In this document: in pieces, positions 44,641 through 55,046 of the stretch
How the letters are laid out: every line of letters starts with the position of its first letter
How positions within the stretch are numbered: the first letter of the stretch is position 1
NCBI GenBank assembly: GCA_016213775.1
Contig: JACQZR010000155.1
Location: forward strand, 62,001-126,000
Length of the DNA: 64,000 bases
Source: Acidobacteriota bacterium
GTDB lineage: Bacteria > Acidobacteriota > Terriglobia > Bryobacterales > Bryobacteraceae
Direction of reading: 5' to 3'
Made by a program: the position numbers and the translations under genes
Notes under the pieces: model-generated
Told to the model about the DNA's origin: nothing
What the model saw: only the letters and a program-made list of their open reading frames with translations
Databases searched by the model: none

Positions 44641-46440
44641 CTAACGGATCACCGGCAGAATCACGCGCGAGGCAGCACTCCTGCTGCGATGAATCCGCTG
44701 CGTGGCCACACGGTAGTCTTCCGGCTTCGCCAGAAATATGTTCGGAACGAACGTCTGCGGATTGCGATCGTACAACGGAAACCACGTGCTTTGCATCTGC
44801 ACCATGATGCGGTGCCCCTTGAGAAACGCATGATCGGCCGTGTGCAGGCTGAACTTGTACGGCACCACGGCGTTTGCAGGAATCGCCTTCGGCGTCTCAA
44901 AACCCTCCCGGAAACGGCCGCGCAGAATCTCGTTGGCGATCATCAACTGCCGTCCCGCCAACTCGGGATGCTCCGGGTACGACTCGGGGTAAACGTCAAT
45001 CAGCTTCACCACCCAATCGGCATCGGTCCCTGTGGTCGATGCGCGGATATCGGCAATCACCTCGCCCGCTATCTTCAACGTCTGCGTAAGCACGGGCGTC
45101 GACCAGCTCAGTACATCCGGCCGGTTGTCCACAAACCGCTGATCTTCCGTCAACCACGCCGGCCAGCCCCCGCCAGGATACGTCGGGCTGATCGGCCTCC
45201 TGCGATACGGCACCGGGTTCGCCGGATCAGACAGGTAACTGTCGAACTCTCCCGTCCCATCGGAAGCAGGCGCATCAAAGGAGAGCGTTCGACCGGCGCG
45301 CATATAGATAGGACGAGGCTCAGCCGACTTCGGCGGCCACGAATCATACTGCTCCCAGCGATTGGTTCCGGTTTGAAAGACCGCCGCCTCAGGAAAGTTG
45401 CGTGTACCTTTGTCCTTCAGCCAATACGAAAACCACGGCGCCTCCATCTGCTCGCGAAAATGCTTGCTCGTATTGCTGTCGAATGGGATGTCCCCCAGCT
45501 TGCTCCCATCGGAACGGTGCCAGCCGCCGTGATTCCACGGGCCGATCACAATGTGGTTCAAGCCCTGCCTGTCGAACTTCTCGAACAGCTCGTAAACCTT
45601 CACGGGGCCATAAAAATCCTCCTGATCCCACCATCCGGCCACATTCAGGTTGGGCACCTTCGTGGCGTTCGTGATGTACGGCCAGAACGCCATCTTCTGC
45701 CAGAACTGATCGTAGTTGGGATGTTCCACGAAATCGTTCCACGTCGGCAGCTTGCCTTTGAAGTAGCGTGTGTTGGCGTTGGAAAGCACGCCCAGGTCGA
45801 GATACCACTGGTAGGTGTCGGCGCGATCGAACTCGAAGTTTGTGTTGGCCTCCTTGGAACTCTCCAGCAGCGCCGCATATTCAAAGCCGTAGCTCAGCCG
45901 GAACGCGCCGTTATGATGAAAGTCATCGCCCAGGTACATGTCCGCCGGCGTCGCCTGCTCCGATGCCGCCTTCAACGCCGGGTGCGGGTCCAGAATCGCC
46001 ATTGTCACAAGCCAGCCGGGATACGACACTCCAAACATGCCGAATCGCCCGTTGTTGTTCCTGACGTTCTTCAGCATCCATTCAATGGAATCGTAGGCAT
46101 CGGTGCTCTCGTCAATCGAACCAGCCTTGCTCTTGTCGCGAACCGGCCGCTGCATCACGAACGTGCCTTCCGATCGGAAGCGTCCACGAATGTCCTGGAA
46201 GGCGAAGATGTAGCCGTCCTCGATCAGCTCTTTGTAGGACGCGACCAGCGCCTTTTCGCTGGACGTGGCTCCGTAGGGAGTTCGCAAAAACATTACCGGC
46301 AACGGCACGGTCACGTTCTTCGGCGAGAAGATCACCGTGTGCAGCTTCACCCCATCGCGGGCAGGAATCATCGCCTCCGTCTTGTCAAACTGCTGCCCGG
46401 CGCAAATGGCCGCGAAGGCCAGCATCCAATGGAGTCGCAT
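44641..46440 (-). CDS. Secreted CocE/NonD-family serine hydrolase
   Basis: 599 aa from ATG 46440 (four further codons possible at 46452), with a leader (MRLHWMLAFAAICAGQQ). The alpha/beta hydrolase core (DGVKLHTVIFSP, LPVMFLRTPYGATSSEKALV, GYIFAFQDIRGRFRSEGTF) carries the nucleophile serine in FGVSYPGWL, then a helical cap, an aspartate in the VAGWWDQEDFYGP region, and the histidine in IGPWNHGGWH. A jelly-roll C-terminal domain (TPVLTQTLKIAGEVIADIRA) follows as in X-Pro dipeptidyl peptidases and cocaine esterase. It probably cleaves esters or amides outside the cell; substrate unknown. Confidence 0.94.
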   Translation of the reverse strand: MRLHWMLAFAAICAGQQFDKTEAMIPARDGVKLHTVIFSPKNVTVPLPVMFLRTPYGATSSEKALVASYKELIEDGYIFAFQDIRGRFRSEGTFVMQRPVRDKSKAGSIDESTDAYDSIEWMLKNVRNNNGRFGMFGVSYPGWLVTMAILDPHPALKAASEQATPADMYLGDDFHHNGAFRLSYGFEYAALLESSKEANTNFEFDRADTYQWYLDLGVLSNANTRYFKGKLPTWNDFVEHPNYDQFWQKMAFWPYITNATKVPNLNVAGWWDQEDFYGPVKVYELFEKFDRQGLNHIVIGPWNHGGWHRSDGSKLGDIPFDSNTSKHFREQMEAPWFSYWLKDKGTRNFPEAAVFQTGTNRWEQYDSWPPKSAEPRPIYMRAGRTLSFDAPASDGTGEFDSYLSDPANPVPYRRRPISPTYPGGGWPAWLTEDQRFVDNRPDVLSWSTPVLTQTLKIAGEVIADIRASTTGTDADWVVKLIDVYPESYPEHPELAGRQLMIANEILRGRFREGFETPKAIPANAVVPYKFSLHTADHAFLKGHRIMVQMQSTWFPLYDRNPQTFVPNIFLAKPEDYRVATQRIHRSRSAASRVILPVIR

Positions 46441-46521
46441 GGAACCCATCACTAACAGACGGCGGGCCGATCCGTCAACGCGCGATTTGACGAATCAAAG
46501 AAACCGGTTGTATAGTGGCGC

Positions 46522-47187
46522 ATGGCGATTCGGGCTGTTTCCACCGTTTTCCTTTCCCTCAGCGTGGTTTTAGCGTTCGGCCAACCGGCTAAACCATCAG
46601 CCGTACGTGCAGGCAAGCGTGCCCCGATCGTCCAACCCGGCGCGCCGGGCAAAGCCGCCAAGACTCTTCCCGCAGCAGCAGTGGCGGCGCGTGTCCGCGT
46701 ACCAGCGGAGGCTGATGTGGGTTTCATGCAGGGCATGATTCACCATCACGCGCAAGCGGTGGAGATGGTGGACCTGCTGCGCACGCGAGGCCAACGCAAA
46801 GACCTGCTGGCATTCGGCGAGCGAATCACCATTTCGCAAAGCGACGAGATTCAATTCATGAAGCAGTGGCTGGAGGAACGCGGCAGGCCGGTTGCCCCAG
46901 CACACAATCATGCCGGGCACATGGCGGCCGGCATGCCGCTCATGCCGGGTATGCTGACGGCGGAGCAAATGTCAGCCCTGGCCAAAGCAAAGGGAGCCGA
47001 ATTCGATCGGTTGTTCTTGACCGGCATGATTCAACACCACATAGGAGCTCTGGTGATGGTGGACGAGCTGTTCGACACGCCAGGCGCCGGGCAGGACCCC
47101 GTCCTGTACGACTTTGCTACGGATATCGACAACACGCAACGCGCGGAGATCGGCATCATGCGCGGCATGTTAAAGGAGAGCCGTTGA
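46522..47187 (+). CDS. Secreted DUF305 protein
   Basis: 221 aa with a leader (VSTVFLSLSVVLAFGQ). The DUF305 ferritin-like four-helix domain has its histidine-rich motifs twice: FMQGMIHHHAQAVEMVDLLR and FLTGMIQHHIGALVMVDELF, plus DEIQFMKQWLEERG and NTQRAEIGIMRGML. The central HNHAGHMAAGMPLMPGM stretch, rich in methionine and histidine, suggests a copper- or other metal-binding role, as seen in relatives. The stop TGA at 47185 is immediately before the LVIVD-repeat gene, which is probably cotranscribed; the two families are often adjacent. Confidence 0.93.
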   Translation: MAIRAVSTVFLSLSVVLAFGQPAKPSAVRAGKRAPIVQPGAPGKAAKTLPAAAVAARVRVPAEADVGFMQGMIHHHAQAVEMVDLLRTRGQRKDLLAFGERITISQSDEIQFMKQWLEERGRPVAPAHNHAGHMAAGMPLMPGMLTAEQMSALAKAKGAEFDRLFLTGMIQHHIGALVMVDELFDTPGAGQDPVLYDFATDIDNTQRAEIGIMRGMLKESR

Positions 47188-47189
47188 AA

Positions 47190-49182
<1,993 letters not shown>

Positions 49183-49487
49183 GCACACTCCTCACAGGCG
49201 GCGGCCAAACCGCACGGTCTTCCACATTCGATCGCCGAAATTGTGGCGTCCGAGGGGTTTCAAAGTGCGCCGGAACACGCGGCGGACGGTTGGCCGCCGG
49301 TGTCCGCGGAAGGCTGGGATACTCTGCGAGTGCGCTACTTAGAGGCCATTGAATCAGGAAAGCGCATCGCGCTGAAATCGGAGGTGCGGCGGTGCATAGC
49401 AGCCATCATCTCGGGCAGATCATCACGACTCGTCAACTCATTGGCGCGTGGCCGCCGGCGGCAGGGTCGATGACCTGGTGATCCGGC
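49183..49487. other. Gene-free stretch before the sugar dehydrogenase gene
   Basis: About 305 nt between converging gene ends. A short rightward frame (IVASEGFQSAPEHAADGWPP) reads protein-like but matches nothing I recognise. No hairpin or repeat was noticed. Confidence 0.4.
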
Positions 49488-50575
49488 TTACGGCGCGAAG
49501 TAACCGTTGATGTCGAGAACCACGTCGGTGCGGCCGGTGACGTACACACTGACGGAGCCGTTGGCGCCCGCGGGAACCAGCGCTGCGTTGGCCAGGACGC
49601 GGCCGTCGAAGGCATTCAAGGTGGAGACCAAAGGGCGCGGCTGACCGGTGGGCCACAGAGTCAGATACGAGAGCGGGCCCTGTGGCACAACCGTGACGTT
49701 GAGAGCGTAGGCTTGTGCGGTGGAGGGGATGCCGCAGTCGCCTTGGGGGATGGCGATGTCGCGCGACGTGCCCGCATTCAACGCTCCGCCGGTGTTGCGC
49801 GTGTCCAATACGCGGCAGGGTTGGACGGCATAGAACTGGAGTCCGTTTGCCGCGGTAGCCGAAAAATAGCCGTTGGCATCGAGGATGAGGTGCGTGCGGC
49901 CCGCGACGTAGGCGGAGACCTGATTCGCCGTGCCACTGGGAACGATGGCGGCGTTGGCCACCACTTGTCCTTCAAAACTGTTGAGTGTGGAAACCAGCGG
50001 TTGCGCCGCGCCTGTTGGCCACAGCGTCAGGTACTGCAGCGTTCCTTCCGGCACCACGGTGGCGTTGAGCGAGTAGGCAGCGGCGGCTGGAAGCGCGCAC
50101 GGGCCGGCGGTCAGAGCGAAGCTGCGGGATCCACCATTCTCCAATATCGGCGGCTGCTCCCGCGTGTCCACGGGGCGGCATGGCGTGATGGGATGGAACA
50201 GCAGTCCGTTGCTCGCGGCGCTGGAGAAATAGCCGTTGATGTCGATGACGAGGTCGGTGGCGCCGGTAGCGAAGAGACGGATTGCGCCGTTTGCGCCGGC
50301 GGGCACGATGGCCGCATTCGCCACCACCTGGCCGCCAAAAGAATTGAGTGTGGAAACCGTGGGCTGCGTTTGTCCCGTTGGCCACACCGTGAGGTAGGAC
50401 AATGCCTCACGCGGCACTGCCGTGACGTTCAACGAGTACGCCTTCGCGCTGGCAGGGATGCCGCACGGCCCGGTGGGTATCGCCAGATCGCGCGGCACGG
50501 TTGCGGCCAGCGGCATGCCCGACTCTCGTGTGTCCATCAGTCGGCACGGTGCAACGGGCACGAAGCGAAGCGGCA
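49488..50575 (-). repeat. Three tandem coding repeats of about 360 nt
   Basis: Three in-frame repeats at about 49488-49850, 49851-50210 and 50211-50575. Each codes PCR-x2-DTR near its start, then an A-x-YSLN-x-TV-x-P-like line, YLT-x-WPTG, VSTLN-x-F-x-G-x-V-ANAA and finally LD-x-NGYF. The copies differ throughout, so the duplication is old. Confidence 0.8.
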
Positions 50576-52166
50576 TTACAGCGGAGGTATCTATGGCGAA
50601 GTTCGCGCTGATGGTGCAGGGAGCGTTGACCACGAACGATGCTGGCGTGGTGGCGCTCGCCGTGCAGCCGGAGAAGCCCGTAAACACGTAGCCGAATGAC
50701 GCGGACGCAGTCACCTCCACCGTGGTTCCCGTTGCGTAATAGCCGTTGCTCGACGGAGTCAGGGTGATGGCTCCACCCACCGGTTGAGTCTGCGTCACCA
50801 GATGCTCCGTCGTGAAATTACCGGTGTAGGTAGCAGCCGTTGCTGTGATCGCTCGGGGGTTGCTGGTGTCTCCATCCGTCCAGCCGCTGAAAGCCAAACG
50901 CGTGGCAGTGGTGCCGTTGATCCACTGGACGGAATGGACGGAACCTTGCGTCCACGTAAAGGTCCGGGGCGCAGTGTATTGTGTCGCGCCCGAATCGACT
51001 ACGAACCGCTGCCCGGTAGGCGCGGAAGCGATGGTCACGGACACCGTCGGTGCGGCGAGTTCCACGCGGCGGATGTTACCGCCGGAATCGGCAAGATACA
51101 ACTCGCCGGCTTCGTCCTCGCCGAAGGTAGTGATGCTGACCCCGCTCTCCAGCGCCAGTTGGTTCACAAACTGACCGCCCTCGCGGCGGACGGACCAGAT
51201 GCGGCCGCTGCAGTAGTCGCCATAGAAGTAGGTTCCGGCGAGCGCGGGAAACTGCGTGCCACGATAGACGAAGCCGCCGGTGACGGAACAGCCGAGCGAG
51301 TGGCCGTATTCGGCGACAGGCGGCGTCAGGCCAGTCATGTTGCAAGTTGCCGCCGCGTAGCAGTGATTGCCTTCCATCGTGTCCCAACCGTAGTTCTCGC
51401 CTCCAGCACTGGAGGCCGTCTGGAAGTTTACCTCTTCCCATGCGCCCTGGCCGACGTCGGCAATCCAAAGGTCGTGCGTGGAACGGTCAAAGGAAAAACG
51501 CCACGGGTTGCGCAGCCCGGTGGCCCAGATTTCGGCTCGCGCGCCGGCGGTGTTGACGAAGGGATTCGAGGGAGGAATGCGGACTGCGCCAGGCTGGGAC
51601 TCGACGTCGATGCGGAGAATTTTTCCCAACAGCGAATTGCGGTTCTGCGCGTTGCCGAATGGATCACCGGAACTTCCCCCGTCGCCCATCGCGATGTACA
51701 GATAACCGTCCGGGCCGAATTGGATCTGGCCTCCGTTGTGATTCGAGAATGGCTGCGGGACGGTCATGAGGACCACTTCCGTAGCGGGATCCGCTGTGTT
51801 GGCTGTGCTCGTGGACACGGTGTACATGGCGATCACCGTGTTGCCTGAGAGATTGGTGTAGTTCACGTAGAAGCGTTTTGACGAAGGGAAATTCGGCGCG
51901 AAAGCGAGACCGAGGAGTCCTCTTTCGCCGCTGCCGGTTGTCTTGTTGCGAATGTCCAGGAAGGGCGTCGACTGCAGCACTCCGTTCTGGAAGATGCGGA
52001 CGCGGCCTACCTGCTCGACGAGGAAGAGACGGTTACTGCCGTCGGCGGCATGTTGAATATCCGTGGGTGCGCCCAACCCCGTGACGACGGTTGTCAATTG
52101 AATACCCGGAGTCTGCGCCAAGGCAGCGGACACCAGCATCGAAGCGATCCATAGCAACTCCACCAT
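49488..52166 (-). CDS. Secreted PQQ-type glucose/sorbosone dehydrogenase with three C-terminal repeat modules
   Basis: 892 aa from ATG 52166, giving a leader (MVELLWIASMLVSAALAQ). The propeller of the glucose/sorbosone dehydrogenase family spans about 20-370: TGLGAPTDIQHAADGSNRLF, ERGLLGLAFAPNFPSSKRFY, NHNGGQIQFGPDGYLYIAMG, DGGSSGDPFGNAQNR, EIWATGLRNPWRFSFDRSTH and WIADVGQGAWEEVN. A beta-rich linker with InlB-like features (YATGTTVEVTASASFGYVFT) follows. The C-terminus has three copies of a roughly 118-residue module starting PCR-(L/P/V)-DTR and ending (D/I)INGYF. The enzyme would oxidise sugars using PQQ; the modules may anchor it to the surface. Confidence 0.9.
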   Translation of the reverse strand: MVELLWIASMLVSAALAQTPGIQLTTVVTGLGAPTDIQHAADGSNRLFLVEQVGRVRIFQNGVLQSTPFLDIRNKTTGSGERGLLGLAFAPNFPSSKRFYVNYTNLSGNTVIAMYTVSTSTANTADPATEVVLMTVPQPFSNHNGGQIQFGPDGYLYIAMGDGGSSGDPFGNAQNRNSLLGKILRIDVESQPGAVRIPPSNPFVNTAGARAEIWATGLRNPWRFSFDRSTHDLWIADVGQGAWEEVNFQTASSAGGENYGWDTMEGNHCYAAATCNMTGLTPPVAEYGHSLGCSVTGGFVYRGTQFPALAGTYFYGDYCSGRIWSVRREGGQFVNQLALESGVSITTFGEDEAGELYLADSGGNIRRVELAAPTVSVTIASAPTGQRFVVDSGATQYTAPRTFTWTQGSVHSVQWINGTTATRLAFSGWTDGDTSNPRAITATAATYTGNFTTEHLVTQTQPVGGAITLTPSSNGYYATGTTVEVTASASFGYVFTGFSGCTASATTPASFVVNAPCTISANFAIDTSAVMPLRFVPVAPCRLMDTRESGMPLAATVPRDLAIPTGPCGIPASAKAYSLNVTAVPREALSYLTVWPTGQTQPTVSTLNSFGGQVVANAAIVPAGANGAIRLFATGATDLVIDINGYFSSAASNGLLFHPITPCRPVDTREQPPILENGGSRSFALTAGPCALPAAAAYSLNATVVPEGTLQYLTLWPTGAAQPLVSTLNSFEGQVVANAAIVPSGTANQVSAYVAGRTHLILDANGYFSATAANGLQFYAVQPCRVLDTRNTGGALNAGTSRDIAIPQGDCGIPSTAQAYALNVTVVPQGPLSYLTLWPTGQPRPLVSTLNAFDGRVLANAALVPAGANGSVSVYVTGRTDVVLDINGYFAP

Positions 52167-52201
52167 GTCCAATTGTATGGCCGCGGGGCCGGGCGATGAC
52201 T

Positions 52202-52552
52202 TCATCCGGCGAAGCAAAGAGCGTTTCCGTCCGGGTCCGAGACGATGAACGAGGATTGCCCCCACGGCTCCTTCTTGAGCCGGTGAACAAAGGCGACTTG
52301 GCGCGTTTGATACTCCGCGAAAAGTCCCTTCACGTTGGCGACCACCACAAAAGCGGCAATCACCTGCTCCTTTTCGCGAAGGCCGGCGACGTACATCGGC
52401 TGATGAACGAACCGCAGATGGATGCAGGCTTCATCACGGCTGACGGAGGCGTAGAACGCAGGCTGGCCGTGGAGGAAGTCGATTGTAAATCCGAGCTTGT
52501 CGCGATAGAAATCGGCCGCTGCCTGCACATCCGACACATAAAGCACTGGCAT
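52202..52552 (-). CDS. VOC-superfamily (glyoxalase/bleomycin-resistance-like) protein
   Basis: 116 aa from ATG 52552. Two beta-alpha-beta-beta-beta units are recognisable: MPVLYVSDVQAAADFYRDKL then GFTIDFL, and ACIHLRFVHQ, then KEQVIAAFVVVANVKGLFAE and SFIVSDPDGNALCF. The final D-P-x-G-N motif is standard. Metal ligands near the start are not obvious. The reading frame continues upstream (KATQRAPAALKLAKA), so a longer N-terminus is possible. Neighbours give no functional clue. Confidence 0.85.
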   Translation of the reverse strand: MPVLYVSDVQAAADFYRDKLGFTIDFLHGQPAFYASVSRDEACIHLRFVHQPMYVAGLREKEQVIAAFVVVANVKGLFAEYQTRQVAFVHRLKKEPWGQSSFIVSDPDGNALCFAG

Positions 52553-52608
52553 TGCCTTCGCCAGCTTTAGTGCGGCCGGCGCTCGCTGAGTGGCTTTGGG
52601 TGACTTCT

Positions 52609-52860
52609 TCAGGCCCTGCCTGACTGGTCCACGAGGCTGTTGAAGATTCCGACGTGTATGGAATCAGCACCCGTGAAGACCTGGTTGGGGAACGTGAACG
52701 TCATGGCGAAGGGAGGGCCCACGGAGAGATAACTCCCCGTGGATGGGTCGCCCGGTACCTGGTCGGCTGCGGTCGATTCGAATGTATAGCTGATCTGTAC
52801 AATCGCGCCGGCAAAGATGTTGCCATTGGCAGCACCTCCGCATGGCCCTGAGTTACGCGC
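52609..52860 (-). pseudogene. Remnant of a PEP-CTERM-like secreted protein
   Basis: The leftward frame includes GNIFAGAIVQISYTFESTAA and DQVPGDPSTGSYLSVGPP then FAMTFTFPNQVFTGADSIHV, the pattern of the early beta strands in secreted PEP-CTERM proteins (Y-F-STA-D-VPGDPSTG). The frame stops after FNSLVDQSGRA; no start with leader and no PEP motif are found, so only an internal piece survives. Confidence 0.4.
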
Positions 52861-52931
52861 AGCAGCGCGGTAATCATGACTGCGGAAAATCACCCCAGGT
52901 CCGCAAAGAAAGTTTAAAAAAAAGACCGTGG

Positions 52932-52950
52932 GGCAGCTTGTCAAGCTGCC
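52932..52950. repeat. Perfect 9-bp palindrome
   Basis: GGCAGCTTG-T-CAAGCTGCC, a perfect 9-bp arm palindrome with a single central base, immediately left of repeat copy 3. It could form a hairpin on either strand. Confidence 0.7.
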
Positions 52951-52952
52951 GT

Positions 52953-53008
52953 CCGCCGTCGTGTGGGGCGGCCAATCCTGGCCGCGGCTGGCCTTTCCAG
53001 GCCAGCCC
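52953..53008. repeat. Double-hairpin intergenic repeat, copy 3
   Basis: Same 56-nt unit as at 28814 and 44553, identical over the hairpin core. Here it lies downstream of the gene ending at 53115 and upstream of a gene remnant. Confidence 0.8.
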
Positions 53009-53114
53009 CCGGCCGATTGTCAATTGGCCGTTTCTCATCCGGCCCCAGTTAGTTGATTGGGCACCGGACGGTGCAACGCGCGGCCGGCGCCGCATCAGCG
53101 CCGCTACCTCCCGG

Positions 53115-53882
53115 CTATTTGCTCCAATACTTCGACCGCTGCATTTCCAGTCGTGCTTTCTCCATGAGACCGCGCGCCTCGTAGTAATTCGCCAGCCTTC
53201 GATGCGCGTCCGCCTTGAGCAGCGGATCCGCGCCGGGGCCTCTCGCCGACTCCATCGCATCAATGATCTTCTGCTCTTCGAAGTTCGTCGGACGCCTCGG
53301 GAAACTGGAGAGATCGAAGACATCCGGATTGAGCGAAGCAACGTCTCGCCACGAAGGACCCGTCGCCGCGGGCGCCTCGGTCCTGCGCTCGGACGACGCT
53401 GGTGCCGGCGGGGAATACGTGAGCACCGACCTCTGCGGCGAAGACGCCGTCCGCGAGATCGTAATCGTGCCAAATTGTTCCCGCCCGCCAAATGTGTACA
53501 TCCAGAACACATCATACGTCTCGCCCCGCTTGAGATGCGTGTAGAAACTATTGTCGCTATCCAACCACGGCGCCCGCTCCACTCCGTCCGCAGCGGGATT
53601 CCGGCAGACGATGCGAAGATCAGGCAGACGTTGCTTCGGAAATGGGTTTCCTCCCGGGAATTGCACCACGCCCGCATACTCGACAAAGCCCGGAGCAACG
53701 TGAACGGACCCGCTTCCGGATCGTCCCAGCGCAGCCAAGGCCGCCTGGTTCTGTGCCGACTGGCGCATCACTTGAAACCAACGCTCACTGCCGACATAAC
53801 CACCATAGACTCCGTTCGAGCCGCTCTGTGCGAACGCCCCGGCGGACATCAGGAAACACACAGTTGTTCTAGCGAACTGCAT
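53115..53882 (-). CDS. Secreted protein of unknown function
   Basis: 255 aa with a signal peptide (ARTTVCFLMSAGAFAQ). No recognised domain. Residues about 60-155 look beta-rich (VEYAGVVQFPGGNPFPKQRL, PDLRIVCRNP, TYDVFWMYTFGGREQFGTIT), possibly a carboxypeptidase-regulatory-like or Ig-like domain; residues about 195-250 are helical with a TPR-like rhythm (KADAHRRLANYYEARGLMEK, ARLEMQRSKYWSK). The gene has its own upstream region containing a 19-nt tandem repeat. A role as an exported structural or binding protein is a guess. Confidence 0.6.
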   Translation of the reverse strand: MQFARTTVCFLMSAGAFAQSGSNGVYGGYVGSERWFQVMRQSAQNQAALAALGRSGSGSVHVAPGFVEYAGVVQFPGGNPFPKQRLPDLRIVCRNPAADGVERAPWLDSDNSFYTHLKRGETYDVFWMYTFGGREQFGTITISRTASSPQRSVLTYSPPAPASSERRTEAPAATGPSWRDVASLNPDVFDLSSFPRRPTNFEEQKIIDAMESARGPGADPLLKADAHRRLANYYEARGLMEKARLEMQRSKYWSK

Positions 53883-53888
53883 ATCTCT

Positions 53889-53926
53889 GTCTTATCGGCA
53901 TAGAAACGTCTTATCGGCATAGAAAC
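53889..53926. repeat. Tandem 19-nt direct repeat upstream of a secreted-protein gene
   Basis: GTCTTATCGGCATAGAAAC is present twice with no spacer (53889-53907 and 53908-53926). It begins 7 nt upstream of the start codon at 53882, so it lies in the untranslated leader or promoter. Confidence 0.85.
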
Positions 53927-54089
53927 GCGCGGTGTTAGTGCACCATCAGTTCGTGCCCACTCTGGATTCGAACTCTTACTCCCACCAGCATCCCAATACG
54001 AATGGGCGGTGCCACTATGCCTGCCCAGCTTCCGGATGGTGACGATCCACCCAGTGACATCGCTGATTGCATGCCGTCACCCATGTTGT

Positions 54090-54113
54090 ATACTGAACCG
54101 TATGGTTCAGTAT
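54090..54113 (+). promoter_or_regulatory. Palindrome over the arsR start codon, candidate operator
   Basis: ATACTGAACC-GTAT-GGTTCAGTAT is a perfect inverted repeat with 10-bp arms. It covers the ATG at 54102 of the ArsR-type regulator. ArsR dimers bind such near-perfect palindromes, so this is a likely autoregulatory site. Confidence 0.7.
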
Positions 54114-54467
54114 TGCCAAGCCCACTTCGATGCCTCGTTCGGCGCGCTCTCGGACGCCACCCGGCGCGGCGTTCTGGAGCAACTCGGGCGTGCCGACGCT
54201 TCGATCACAGCCCTTGCCGGGAGGTTCCACATGACCCTTACGGGCATGAAGAAACATATAGGCGTCTTAGAGCATGCGGGGCTCGTCAGCACAGAGAAGG
54301 TTGGGCGCGTGCGGACCTGCAAGCTCGGGCTGCGCGCACTGGAAGAAGAGGCGGCATGGATCGAGAGGTATCGCCAGCTCTGGGCCGCGCGCTTCGACGA
54401 GTTGGACATTGTTGTCGAGGAATTGAAACGGAAGGAGAAAGCAAATGGACGTAAGAAGAGAAAATGA
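54102..54467 (+). CDS. ArsR-family winged-helix transcription regulator
   Basis: 121 aa from ATG 54102, chosen because residues 7-80 align with the HTH (DASFGALSDATRRGVLEQLG, RADASITALAGRFHMTLTGM, KKHIGVLEHAGLVSTEKVGR, VRTCKLGLRALEEEAAWIE). There are no paired metal-binding cysteines, so it belongs to the common group paired with AHSA1 proteins instead of metal sensors. The C-terminus is basic (KANGRKKRK). The next gene overlaps its 3' end by 23 nt. It probably represses its own operon via the start-codon palindrome. Confidence 0.9.
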   Translation: MVQYCQAHFDASFGALSDATRRGVLEQLGRADASITALAGRFHMTLTGMKKHIGVLEHAGLVSTEKVGRVRTCKLGLRALEEEAAWIERYRQLWAARFDELDIVVEELKRKEKANGRKKRK

Positions 54468-54954
54468 GGCCACCCCCACGAAGAACCCCACGACGGTGGA
54501 GCGGAAGTCCGAGCGCGAACTCGTCGTCACACGCACCGTCAACGCGCCTGCGCGCCTCGTGTTCGAGGCGTGGACCAAGGCAGAACTGTTCAGGAGGTGG
54601 TGGGTACCAAAATCCTATGGGCTCACCCTGCTTTCCTGCGAAATGGATGTTCGCGTTGGGGGGCAGTATCGGTTGGTGTTTCGCCACGAAGATTCGACGA
54701 TGGAGTTCTTCGGCACGTACCTCGAAGTAACACCTCACTCGCGCCTCGTTTGGACCAACGAGGAAGGTGACAGCGGCAAGACCGTCACCACGGTGACCTT
54801 CGATGAAAACGCAGGCAAGACGTTGTTGGTCCTGCACGATCGCTATCCCTCGAAGGAGGCGCTTGACTCCGGATCGACGGGCGCGATGCCCGAGGCCCTC
54901 GACCAACTCGACGAGCTTCTCGCCAGCCTGGAATCAAGTACTGAGACAAAATGA
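54445..54954 (+). CDS. SRPBCC/AHSA1-family protein
   Basis: 169 aa, overlapping arsR by 23 nt. The START-like fold is marked by VERKSERELVVTRTVNAPAR, LVFEAWTKAELFRRWWVP, MDVRVGGQYRLVFRHED, FGTYLEVTPHSRLVWTNEEG and TVTTVTFDENAGKTLLVLHD. Such proteins bind hydrophobic ligands and are frequent partners of ArsR regulators; the ligand may be the inducer or the target of the system. The N-terminal 15 residues are extra. Cytoplasmic. Confidence 0.9.
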   Translation: MDVRRENEATPTKNPTTVERKSERELVVTRTVNAPARLVFEAWTKAELFRRWWVPKSYGLTLLSCEMDVRVGGQYRLVFRHEDSTMEFFGTYLEVTPHSRLVWTNEEGDSGKTVTTVTFDENAGKTLLVLHDRYPSKEALDSGSTGAMPEALDQLDELLASLESSTETK

Positions 54955-54982
54955 CGCAGCCAATCCATCAAACAAACGCTCC

Positions 54983-55045
54983 TTAAATGACGCGACGGGC
55001 CTCGCGCCAGTCAATGGAATCAACATGTACTACGAAGTCCACGGC
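54983..55045 (+). pseudogene. N-terminal remnant of an alpha/beta hydrolase
   Basis: The frame LNDATGLAPVNGINMYYEVH followed by G is the typical opening of an alpha/beta hydrolase (APVNGL-MYYEIHG). It ends where the PEP-CTERM gene's 3' end begins on the other strand, so everything beyond the first strand is missing. It follows the ArsR/AHSA1 pair, a place where intact hydrolases are often found. Confidence 0.5.
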
Positions 55046-55046
55046 G

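Noticed and set aside
44497-46455. Rightward 652-codon frame opposite the CocE-type hydrolase
   Set aside because: Antisense shadow: composition is unusual (isoleucine/histidine/arginine-rich) and no domain is found, while the leftward frame is clearly a hydrolase.
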